Source: Rhizaria sp. SCN 62-66
Taxonomy: Eukaryota; Rhizaria, unplaced
Assembly: GCA_001724265.1 (NCBI GenBank)
Contig: MEDY01000049.1
Location: 1-64,000, forward strand
Direction of reading: 5' to 3'
DNA length: 64,000 nt
Shown: piece by piece, positions 12,901-25,145 of the stretch
Position numbering within the stretch: position 1 is the first letter of the stretch
Layout of the letters: every line of letters begins with the position of its first letter
Made by a program: the position numbers and the translations under genes
The notes under the pieces: generated by a model
Seen by the model: the letters and a program-made list of their open reading frames with translations, nothing else
Told to the model about the DNA's origin: nothing
Databases searched by the model: none

Positions 12901-15900
12901 GATGGTGCGCGCGGCGCGCCGCGCGGGCCGCGGACCTTGCGGGCAGCGCGGGAGCGGCGCGGCAGGCCGAGCGGCAGACCGCCTCCGGTCGCGCCGCCAG
13001 TCGCGCCCGGCTTGCCCACAGCGTTCGCGGTCGAGACGAGAGGCGCGGGCGCGGGCGCTGGTGCGAGAGCGGATGCGAGAACGACAGTCGGGGCGACTGT
13101 GGTAGCTGCGGGCGCGGAGACGCGCGATTGCAGTAGACGATTGTGCGCATGCTTGATGTTGGCTTGGGTCGAGTTTGTCACGCGCAGACTGTAGTTGTTG
13201 CCGTCAACGGCGCCACCGACGGTGACAGGCACTGCTGTGGGTGCCGTCGCCACGGTCCCAGAGAAACTGCCTTCGTCTGTCTGCGTCGGGTGCGCAACAC
13301 TACTGCTGTCGCCAAGAGAGCCGTTCTGACTGCTGGTACCTCCACTGATAGTCTTGCCTGCAGTCAAAGCGCCAGTGATGGTCAGGCCTGTGCCTCCGCT
13401 GGTACCTGCGTTGATGTTCCTGCTGCTGCTACTGTTACTCTGGTTGTGACTACTGTTAATGCTGCTAGTACTGTTGTTGTTCACAGAAACAGCCCCGACT
13501 GCGTGCGACAGCGGGAATAGCGGCGCCGGACGTAGCGGTGGCATGAGACCAGTTGCAGCACCCGCGTTGTTGTTGCTCGACGCGTTCAAGCCCACGCCCC
13601 CACGCAAACGCGCTGCGGCGAGAGCGGTGGCGGCATAAGCGCTGGCACTCACATCAACAGCTCCATCGACATACGCAGCAGCTGAGCTTGCACTGTTTTG
13701 TGTTTGAGCAGCTGTAGAGTACGAAGAGGTCGCGGGAACAGAGTCGGGTTGGCTCGCGGGGATGGGCGAAGATGTTACAGCAGAACGCGACTGGCTATCG
13801 CCGCCGGCGTCGGCGTCGCACTCGCCCTGCTCACGATCACCGTCGCGGTCGCGGCGCGTGCCCGTTGCCGCACCGCCCGACGGCGAGAAGAGCAGACGCG
13901 GAGTGACCACCGAGTTGATGTCACTGTGCGGCCACATCGACGGGGAGCCAGCGCCAATGCTGCGGCCACTCACAGACGTCGCAGATGGGGCTGTCGCCGG
14001 AACTCCAGGAACAGCAAGAGTCGACACTGCGCCCGCGTTTGCAGCACCAGTACTGGGGCTAAGAGACTGCTGAGCGAAGTTGTTGTTCAAGTCTCCACTA
14101 TCATGCTCGTCAACAGTTCCTTCATATTCGTCTTCATGGCCAAAATCGCCTTCGTCTTCGTCATCAACGTCTTCATCATGGTTCTGAGAGTCTGATGCTG
14201 AAAGTGAGTCAGAGACTGAGTCCGAGTCAAACTCGTTATCGTCGCCCTCGCACTCGTCGCTATCATCACCAATAGAGAGCAACATGCGCGGACTGTATGT
14301 GCGTCCATTGGAGGCCGCGACACTGACACCCTCGTTGGACGTAGCAGTACCGATTGTATTGCCGTCATTGATGAGCGCGATAGTACTCATGCTGTCTTTC
14401 TCCGCAGCTGCATCGCCAGGACTGGAGAGATATTGCTGCGCCGGTGAAGGGACATGCGAGTGTGCGGATGATAACGAAGAGTATGACTGTTGCTTTTGCT
14501 GGTGGTGCAACGTATTCGCAGCAACAACACTGCTACGGTGCGAGTGAGGTTGAGTGTCAAGGCTCGCGTAGTTGTTGTAAGCCGAAGCAGCTGCATCAGC
14601 AGTCTCGGCCTTGCGCCACGCCTTGCGCCACAGCAACATCCGCTGCCTGCGGCGCCGCATGCGGTCCGCGATCCTCCTGCTTTCGCGCACACTCTTCATC
14701 GCGCGCTCCTCGATTGCCGCGTCAGCGCCGTCCTCGCCTTCACCGGCGATCGCCGCGGCAGCCACGGCCGCTGCGGTCGCGCTCGCAGCAGTCGCAGAGC
14801 CGCCGGCGCCTGCGCTCGCGGCTGCAGCGCCAGAATGCACGTTGCGCAGCCAGCTGTCGGCCCAAGGCCAGGGGCCCGCGCGCGTGCTTGTCGTGATGCC
14901 CTGAGCGGCCGCGGTCGCCGCTGTGGCTGCGGCACCGACAACGCCCGCTGATGGCTCGACCGTGACAGGGATAAGCAAGGACGAGTGCGGCGCCGGTGCG
15001 CGCGCAGTGACCGACGTGAGGGTGCCATTGACGCTGCTGCTGTTGTGGTGTTGGCCGTAACGGTGCGCAGAGGCTGCCATCAGCGCTAGTTCGCCGTCTC
15101 CAGGCGCCAGGTTCGCGGATACAGCGGTCAGCAGCGCTGCAACGACGGGCGGGGACAACAGGCCAAGCGAGGCGGCAGCAGCGGGGTCGGGGATTGCCTG
15201 CTGTGAGCGCTGTCCATCGTCGTCGTCGCCGTCCACAAGAGCCGCGGCAGCAGCGGCTGCGGTGGCGGACGCTGACAAGAAGAGGAGATTGATAGGCACC
15301 GACACGCTGAAGTTGAGCTCGCTCGCGTTGGCCATATTCGCGGTCGGGTTATCTGTTGGCGCTGCGAAGGAAGTGATGTGGATCAAGTGCTGCCGTGAGT
15401 CGACAACGTAGACGACAGCACGTGCAGCGCCACCCAGTAGCGCGGCCGCAAGCGCAACGCGCTGGTACGTCACACCAGCCTGCGACGGGGCGAAGTTCAT
15501 CACAGGGGCGAGCTGCAACATCCAGAGCATGCGCTGCGAGTGCAAGTACGCGGACGTAATTGCAGATGTCAGTGCCTTGATCTGGGCGCGTGAGATCGCA
15601 CTCGCGGTCGCAAGTGCGTTGTTGACAGCAGTTGCCGTCCGAGTCTTAGGACTTTGTTTCTTGTACGTCGTCGCATCTGTAGTCGGAACAGTGTAAGTGA
15701 GAGCAGTGTGCGGCGACAATGGGTCCAACAAAGCGGGGATCGCTTCTAAGGGTACCCACAGGCCTCCGTTCTTGCCGCAGTCACTCACGTTATCGTAATC
15801 ACACTTGGATTCGTTCTCATTGTCGTTGCAGCGCTTGTTAGTGTTAGCGACCTCGATTTTAACGCCACGCTTGACATTCGTAGAGTTGTTACGCGTCGCC

Positions 15901-18900
15901 AGATTACTTGCATTACAGGTACACTGGCAGTTCGTCTGCATTACACCTGTGTCGACATAGTTAGCACGATCGTTATATGCGCTTTCTGCACGTAAGTCGA
16001 GCGCCGCGGCCATACCCACTCGCCTCATCGCTGTTCGCAGTGCGGATTGCAGCTCGGGACCGTTTGCACGCGGTCGCAAAAGCAGCCAGAACAGAGCGCC
16101 CTCGGTCGCGCTGCACAGAGCGCGCAGTTGCTTGTGCTTGCGGCGGATGCCCGGCAGCACTCGCGCGCGCACTGAGCGGCGCATCACACGATACAGACGC
16201 TGCGCAAGAGCAGACACCGGACGAGACTCTGCGTCGCCGGTGCTGCGCCTCGGAGTCCTGTTGAGCGCAGACGAATAATGCCGGTGCTTGGCGCTGCGAC
16301 TGTTGCGGGCCGCGTGGATTGAGTACGGGTTGCGCAGAAAGCGTCCTTGTTTTTGAGGCAAAGCGCACACGCTTGCGCCAGACCGCACTGGCAGGCTACA
16401 TCCTTCACTGCCAACATCTTCCTCACCAACGTGGGGGTCCTTACTGATGTGCGCAGAACCACTGCCTGCGGATGAAGAGCTATTGGCAGGTGATAGATAC
16501 CCAGTAGCTTCGAGCGACAGAGGCGCACCGCTGTTGTGACTATTTGGCGCACCGAGAAGCACGATGTTTGTCAACTTGTTGTGTGTGTTCGCATTAACAT
16601 GATTGTGAACGCGCGCATGGGAAGAGCTTGAGTTCACAGACATTGTGCTCATGCTGTCGCCATGGAGCAACATCATCGCAGCTCGCGACTGGGCTGTCAG
16701 CACATCGAGATTGCCGTCACGGTCAATCGTTCCTGGCGCAGCACTGTCTGCGCACGTAGCTGCTGTAGCGCTGTTCTTGATGTCGACACTATTGAGAGCG
16801 CCACGTCTACGCGCCCGGGTCGCGTTGTTGCCGTCGCCGTCCACGACGCTGCCCTGCGCCTTGCTACAGCTGCTATTGCTGCTGTGGACGTCGTCATCAG
16901 GATAGTTGTGAGCAGCTTCGTCGCTGTTGTCGTCCTCGTCATCGTTACGACTCATGCGCAGACTTGACTCGCCACCGTAGCGCCTGCCACGGCCCATTAC
17001 AAGTGCGCCAGGCTGTCCACCCGTGCTGCTGTGCGGAACGTCGAAGCCCGCGGGCAGCACCGCGCTCGCGCCACTACCCGTAATGACACTGGGCGGCGCA
17101 GGAGTGATGTACATTCCGCCGGGACCAAAGCCAGCGCTGTGGCTGTAACTCTGACTGTGGCCATGAGCGGAGCCAGTGACAGAACCAGCATAGACGGACT
17201 CGGCGGCCGGTGTGACCGTCGCCATGGCCGCGCCACGCACAGTCGGAAGCACGAGAGACTGACTGAGCGGAATAGCATTCTCCATGAGAGCGCCCGTTGT
17301 ATTCTTGTTCTCAGCACTCGCACGCATGGAATTCGCGTCCGCTGCTGCTTGCGGGCTCCGTATCGTAGAAGTGTCAAGGCCCGTACTGCTACGGCTGCGC
17401 AGCACGCGCTCGCCAATCGGACTCGACGCCAGCGTATGCGACTGGGGCTGGGAGCCTGAGTTGGTGTGATCAAGCGGGCGCGCAGCCGCAGCTGAGTTCG
17501 ACGGCGTTAGGACTGGCGTGGCAGAGCTCGAGCTGCTACGATGTTGCTGCAGCTGCAGTGGCTGCTGTGCAGTTCCGTGGTGCTTGTGCTTTTGCAGAGA
17601 GCCCGACCGTGACTCAGGGGTGCGGTCAACATTGTGACTACGGTAACGGTCGCGGCTGTGCGCAGGACTGCGCACGGGGCTGTGGGCGACGCCACGCCCA
17701 GACTCCGCCGCAGTGGCAACTGTCGCCGCATCATCAAGAGTCGGAGTGAGGATGTCAATGTCATCGATACACGAGTCATAGTCATCATCATCACCTTCGC
17801 CGACACAGTCTTCGTCGTTGTTGTCTTCCTTACTGGCCTTATTGCGGCTTTGACCGGACCCACGGCTCCCTTCCTTGATTCTCCTCGGCAAAAGCTTATT
17901 GCTAACCGACACGGCACGACTGCTCGCACGCGCGCTTTTACGAGCACTGCTCACGCCAACGACTGGCCCGGTAACGGTGACAGTGAGATGCTTGATATGA
18001 TCGGGCGAGGCACTGCCTGCCATTGTCGAAGCCGTATTGCGGCCCGTCGGCGAGCCTGCAGCGGTGCCGGAGGCGCTTGCGGTGTGGGTAGCGGAGCTGC
18101 TCTGGCGGTTGGTGCTGTTGCTGTCGCGCGATGAAACGCGCCGCGACAGTACCAGCACGCTTGCAGGGGCGCCGGTAGTGTTGTGAGTAGAAGTGGGGCG
18201 GGGGAAGTCAGAACCTGGCGCAGCGATAGAAGCCGCAGTCACGTGGTCGTTGTCTCCTGCCAAAGATCCGGTTGTGCTGTTTGCAGCTGCGTCTGCAACA
18301 GTCTTCGCGTGCAGCTGCAACAGAGCAGGAATCGGACCCAGCAGTCCAGCCACGCTGCTGCCGACGTAGCTGCTGCGCGTCACGTCACCGATCGTGCTAC
18401 CACAGACACTGCGCTTGCGCACGGCAACACCGGCGAGCGAGCCGGATGCGCTCGTCGTGACAACTGCAGCACCAGCAGGAGCGTTGTTCGCGGGAACAAC
18501 AACGCTGAGCCCAGCAGCCGAGTGGGTCGCACTGTTCGCCCCTGTGTTTGGAGTAGAGATCGCATTACTCGCGCCCTTGCGCGAGACCAGCGTCGGTGTC
18601 ATTTGCCCACGGCCCTTACCAACCGCAGCTGCAGCAGCCGCGATTGTCGCATGGGACGCTTGCGAGGCTGCGTGATTTCCAACGTATGCATGTAGCATAC
18701 CGAGAGCACCTGAATGGCTTGCGCTCGCGTTGTTATTGTGATTGCTGATTGCAGCAAGAAATGACTCTGTCCCAATCGAGTCGCTGTACATCGTGGAACG
18801 AGACTGGCCGCCGACACTGCTGCGCGCAGCGCCAGGGTAGCGCCGCGGCGCCGCGGTCGGCGTCACCTGTCCGTGAACGACAGTCACGCGCGGCGACGGC

Positions 18901-21900
18901 TGGCGGAAGCTCGCGTACGCACCGGACCGTTTCTCAGTGTGTTGCGCAGTGGAATAAGAAGGCGCGACTGGAGCGCCTGCGGCCGCTGCGGCGGCAAGCA
19001 GCAACATGCTTGCGCGCGGGATGCACCTATCAGCTGGTGAACCAGCTGTGATGACGTCGCTCTCGCTCTCCCAAATCTTCTTGCCCTTGGCGCGCGCCCC
19101 CGTCGACTTGACCGCAGGAACAACGTGGGACAGCGTGGCCGTCGACGCGGGTTCCGCATGTGCGTGAGAATGGCTCTGGTCCTTGCTGCCGCTGGCGTTG
19201 TGAGCGTATGGCGCGGGGTACTGGTCCGGGTGCGTTGCCGCGAGGCCCGTGTTACTGAGCGACGGGGCGACTGAGCCTGCTACGGACCGGGTGCCTGTGA
19301 CCACCGCCGCCACTGCAGCGGCGGTCGCGGCGCGGGCCGCTGCAGCAGCCGCATGGTCGTGCTGATGGTTGAGATACAGCTGCGCCTGCGTCTGCGCGTG
19401 CGGTTGCGATTGCAGCAGACACTGATCTAAGCGACGCGTTGCGGCAACAGCGGACGCGGGGCGGCCAACTAGCGATGCGGACGCTGCCGCAGCCACTGTC
19501 GCCGCAGCAGCAGGGTTAGTGATCGCGACGTTCGAGAACGCGACAGAAGACTGTGCCTGCGCAGCGGCGCTCGCGTTTGCAGGAGATCCAGCGGGAACAG
19601 AGCTGCCACTGACGCTGCTGGAGCTGTTCGTGCTTGCGATGTTGACATTGAGGCTGAGTTTGCCATTGTTGTTGACCGCAGAGTTACGAGCCGTGTCGGA
19701 AAGTGAATGGAGACTCACTGCTACGTTCGGACTAGTACTAATACTACTCGTTGTGGTCATCATATTGGTACCAGCGTTGTTCTTGATAAGCGTCGGTGAC
19801 AGTGTCACGGTCAAAGCCCGCTTCTCGCTGACTGGCCGCGCCATTAGCGCGGCGCCGGCCGTGCGCAGAGCACTTGTTGAGCCAGCCGCAGAGCCCAAGG
19901 GCGGTGTCGCTGCGGCGAGTAAAACGGGCGGCGGAGAAATAGCAGAGAGCGCGACCGACGGCGGGTATGCGGGGGATACTGGGGAGAATTGGACCAAGCC
20001 AACCCCTGCGCTCGCACTCGCAGCAGCCAATGTGCTTGGGAGCTCGACTCTTGGGGGACTCGGACCTGCAGGCACTGGAGATACTGTTGTTGCAGATCCC
20101 TTTTGCACGCAGCCAGCACTCGCTGCAGCAGTTGCAGCAGCAGCTGCAGCGGCCGACTCAAGAATTGCGTCCGCAGCCTCCGTCGCCTCTGCAGCTGCGG
20201 TCGCAGCCGCTGCGGTCGCGACCGCTGCGACCGCAGCAGCCAGCGCAGCACGCGAGCAGCGTCGCTTGTTGCCGTTCTTACTGCCACGTCGCGTGACATG
20301 ACGTAGCCAACGCTGACTACCGCTGTTTGCGCGACGATTATTCCGCCCCTTGCGGTTGCTGCCGCCGGCTTCAGCAGCGGCACTAGGCTGCGGCAAGCCG
20401 AGACTTGCACCGCAGCGTGCAGCGGCGTCGAGCCTGCGCGCGAAGTCTAGCCGCGTCTGCAGATCAAGCTGCCCCACGAGATCAAGCCACGCACGAGTTG
20501 ACTGACGCGTGTTCGTGTACCGCTGCTGTAGGGAAGAGAACTGTGACAGCGACGCAGCGTCCGCACTGCCAGTTGTCGTTGCTGCAACCGCTGCGGCAGC
20601 AGCGGCAACCTGCGCAGCACTGCTATAGTTGTAGCCGCTGTTGTAGCTTAGCCCCGCGCCACTGAAGCTGTGGTTGTAGCCGGGCGGCGAGGGAGTCGAC
20701 CCCATGCTGAACGCGTGGTTGATCACGTTCGTCGCGCCGTACGACCCTGGGGTGACTGTCGGCGTGAGACCGATCACTGTGCCCGTGAACACCCCGGAGC
20801 CCGAGGCGGACACAGGCATCAACGCGGACACGCCGGCCGGCGGACTGGACGAGTAGAGCGCATACGGCGCGGACTGCAGCCCGCCACTGGACTGCATTGC
20901 CGCGAGACCGGGACTGTCCTTGACTGAGCCGTACATCGACGCCGAAGCTGACGCTGACGACGACGACGACGCCATGGCAGAAACAGAGCTCGCGCTGCCC
21001 ACTTGCCGCTGGTTCGCGGCGCTAGGGCTGACTGTGGCGCTCGACGCGCTTAGACTGACGCCCGCACGCATTGGTGGCGTCAACGAGTACGGCGCGAGCT
21101 GCGGTGTGCTGGGCTGGATGAGGCGCGGGCACGTGTTGACAACCGCCGCGCGCGCAACATGTGACGACAGAGAGATCGCAGACGCGGTCGACAAAGCGGC
21201 GGATACACGGCGGGAACGCGGGGGCTGCTGAGATTGAGCCTGCGAATGAGACGGCGACTGCGAGTGCAACTGCGCCTGGGACTGCAGCTGGGCCTGCTGC
21301 TGAGGTTGCAGCTGGGCCTGAGAAGAGGCGGGCACGCCGGCCCCAGCAGTGACTGTCGGCGGAGCGGCTGCAGCAAGACCAGTTGTAGCACTCGCAGGCG
21401 TGCCGCCGCCGATCGTGCTGGCGCTTGTACTATTGTTGTAGCTGTTGCTGTTACGCTGACTGCTGCTGCTACTGCTGCTGCTGCTGCTGCTGCTGCCATT
21501 CGACTTCTGTGCAAACTCGTTCATTGACCCCATTGTGTTAACGTTACTCGCAATCTGAAGAGGCGCCGAGCCCTGCAGAGCACTGGACGGCACGTGCGCA
21601 GAGTTGAACTGGTGCAGCACGACACCGCCAGAAAGAGCAGGGGGACTGACAGACGTAGCCGGTGCGTTTGCGCCCAGAGCAACTGCATTCGAGTTGCCGT
21701 TGTTCGCATGCAGCGACACCGCGGGTGCAGGTGACGCAAAGCTGCGACTGTATTCGCGCTGGGGCAGTCCAGAGTGGGACAAGTACAGCTCCAGCTTAGC
21801 GCCACCGGCGTTGGTCCCGGTCTGATTCGCACCGCCGCCACCACCGGTGGTGCCACCGTGAACGCTGTTGCCGCCGCTGAGGTCACTGGTACTGCTGAGA

Positions 21901-24900
21901 GCCGAGCCAATCGCCGGGGGCTCGCCGGCGACGATGAGCAGTTCGCCGTTGGAGCCGACCACGAGCACGGGCACCGACTGCATCTGGTTCTGAGTCTGGC
22001 TCTGGCTGCGACTCCTGTTGTGGTGGCTGCCATGGCCGTGGATGCTGTTCAACGCGTGGGAAAAGTTGAACTGGCCGTGGGGCCCGCTGAACGCGAGGTC
22101 GCCCGGCAGCATCGGCGACATCGACGGCGAGTGCAGCAGCGAGCCGCCGCGCTGGATGACTGGACGGTGCAGACTGGCAGTGGAGAACAGGGGCGACACA
22201 AGATCGTTCGAGTGGGGCGAGTTAAGCTCGTGGACACTCGTGACGTTGTTCGAGTCAGGAATACCATTCTCCATCTCAACCTCGGTCACAGGTCCAAGCC
22301 CGAAGGATCCCGCCGCAGTGTGCGTCACCGCGACGGGCGACAGGGGACCCGGCCCAGGCACAGTCAAGAACTGGTTTTGCTGCACCGGCGCCGGGCCCGG
22401 GGCGACCGTGGGCGACGCGTCGAGCGGCGTCCACAGGCGCTGCAGCTGCAGCATCGTCGACAGCTGCGACGGCTGCGGCGCCGCGAAGGGCGACGCGATG
22501 TGCGAGGACGCGGGGGACGCGAGCTCGAAGCTGTGCTGCGCGTGGGGACCCTGCTGGTGGTACGTACTGCGGTCGGTTTGGATCAGCGCCTGGCCGTGGA
22601 CAAACAATTGGGAATTGGGCGACTGCATCCCGTTCTGCCACTGGCTCATCGCAGGATTGGCGTTCGCCTGTGAAAACGCAGCGGACAGGTGGGTTGACGG
22701 AGCCGGAGACACATAGCCGTGGGAGGTCGGGAACGATGCCTGTGACGTTTGTGGGTGCTGTTGTCGGTGGCTCGGCGACAGCTTGGCGACGCCATAGCCG
22801 CCAGGCTGTTGCTGCGCGGTCGTCGTGGTCGCGTACGGAATCAGCCCCACTGCACGTTGTTGTTGCTGCTGCTGCTGCTGCTGCAATTGTTGCTGTTGCA
22901 CCTGCAGCTGAACTCTTTGACAAGCCTGCGCGTTCGCAGTCGCAACCACGGCGGCGTCATAGCTTCCCGCAGGAATCGGGGCGAGACAGTACGGCGCGTA
23001 AAACGCCTGGCGCTCGGCCAACACCACCGGCGGCACGGTGGCCACAGCGCCCTGGCCCGCCGCCACCGCGACCGCGGCGACTGCGGCAAATGCCGCACGC
23101 GCGTCGCCGAGCCCGGACGCTAGCGCGGCGAGCGCGAACTGCAGCACGCGGCGCGGGCCCAGCGCGGGCACGGCGGTGTCGGCCAGCGTCCAGAGCGAGG
23201 CGAGCAGCGCCGACGGAGGCAGGGCGAGCAGAGCGGCCGCGCCGGCGATGTCCGCGGCCAGCTCGGCGTCGTTGGCTGCGGCCGGGGTGACGGGGGCGAG
23301 AGGCGCCGCGGCCGCGGCGGCTGCGGCGAGGGCGAAGGGGCCCTCGGTGTAGCTGTGGTGGCACGGCAGGCGCGGGACCGTGCCGCAGAGCGCGGCCAGC
23401 GAAGTGAACAGAAGGCGGCGCGTGCGCTGGCGGTGGCGACGCGTGTGGCTGTGGGGCGGGGACGTAGCGCCGGATGTTGCTGACGCTGCTCCTCCTGCGT
23501 TGTTGTAGATGCAAGAGGGGTTGTTGCAAAGTGCGAAACCGCAATATACGGTGCTGTTGTTGCTGTCACTCAAATACACAGTCGTATCCACGTCCAACGA
23601 CAGGCGTGCTTGACCGGCAGTATGAGTCGTGTAGGCGGTATTGCTAGAGCCGCCGCTGTAGCGTGACAGCTCGTTGTTGAACACAGCAATGCTGTCGTCG
23701 TCTCCAATCACGGCGTCGTTGTTGTCGTAGTCGTAGTCGTCCTCCTCGTCGTCTTCCTCGTGCGCGTCATCATCGCACTTTGCAGCGAGGCACGCGCTAC
23801 TTGTCGTATATGCGTTGGTGTTGGTGCAGTTGTCAGACACTCCTGAGTGCCCATGCTGTTGCTGAAAGAACGCCGCGTCGTCTTCGTCGTCATCGTCATC
23901 ATAGTAGGACCATGACGCGACCGTTGCGGCAGCCGCGGCGGCTTCAATCTCGGCCGCGGTCTCGGGCTCACTCTCGCAGTCGCTGCCGCTACCGCAGCTG
24001 CAGTCGCTGGGGCTGTTGCTGTTGTTATCCGTCGTGCTCGCGTCGTCGCTGAGTTCGTGTCGAGTCTCGTCCTCGTTCTGAGCGGCGGCGCTCTTGCTCT
24101 GGTGGCGTCGCCTGTTCTGCAGCGGGTGATGCTGTTGTTGCTGTTGACGGTCGCGTTCGCTGCTCACCCGCGCGCCCCCGTTGCTGCCACTGCACGCGCC
24201 GCCACTGCTGCGCTTGCTGTCAGCAATGCTTAGACTGCAAGACTTCTTGTTCGAAAGGGTACCGAGAGCTGTGTCGATGAGCGTGATTATATCGCTGTCG
24301 TCGAGCGCAAACGCGCGGCTCACAGTCACCCCTGCGGAAACCAGCGCATGGCCCACCGCCGCAGCGACGCCGGCGCACACCGTAACCATGACAGGCGCAG
24401 CTACAGCCGCCGCCGCCGTTGCCGCAGCTGTTGGGATCGGGGTGGTTGCTGTCGGAGTACCTCCAGTGCCTTTGGCTGCGCTTGCAGGGGTAGGAGATGC
24501 TGATGCCGGCGCAGTTGCCGCTGTTGCACCTACGGCAGATGTGGGATCGCTGCTAGAGTTACTGTTGCTGTTGTTCTTGCTACTGTTATTGCTGATAGAG
24601 CCAGCGGTGGCGTTAAAGCTAGGGAGAGCCGTGCGAGGCTTTGTCAGGAAGCTAACCCACTCGCTAACGTTTTCCGCAGTCTCCTCCGGCGTGAACAGCA
24701 CGTTGCCGGCACTCGCATCAGCAGCCGCACTTGCAGCGTTATTGCAGAGTTTATGCCGCCCCTTAGCTGCGCAGCGGAGCCGCGGGCCGCTGTCGGCGTC
24801 GCTGTTCTCGCTGCGAGTGAACGTGTCGTCGTCGGGACTGATGTGCCCACGGGCGTCGGCAGTGGCCTCGACGCCGACCGTCGCAACGGTGTCAGCCTTG

Positions 24901-25109
24901 CTTGTATTCTTGCTTGCAAAGTCGCTCGTGCTCTTGTCGGTTCTTTTGGAGTTGACGACGTTATTGTTGCCGCAGTGCCTGCAGGCGACCACGGCTCTCG
25001 CGTTGGTCTTTTCGGCAACCGCGGCAACCGCCGCCGCCACCGCCGCCGCCATCGCCTTGGCCTCGGCCTCGGCGTCCGTGTCGGTCTTGGGACTCGTGCT
25101 TGCGTTTGC

Positions 25110-25145
<36 letters not shown>

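Noticed and set aside
21455-21496. CTG/CAG runs considered as a CRISPR-like or satellite array
   Set aside because: They are in-frame homopolymer codons within a coding region, with no spacer-repeat structure.
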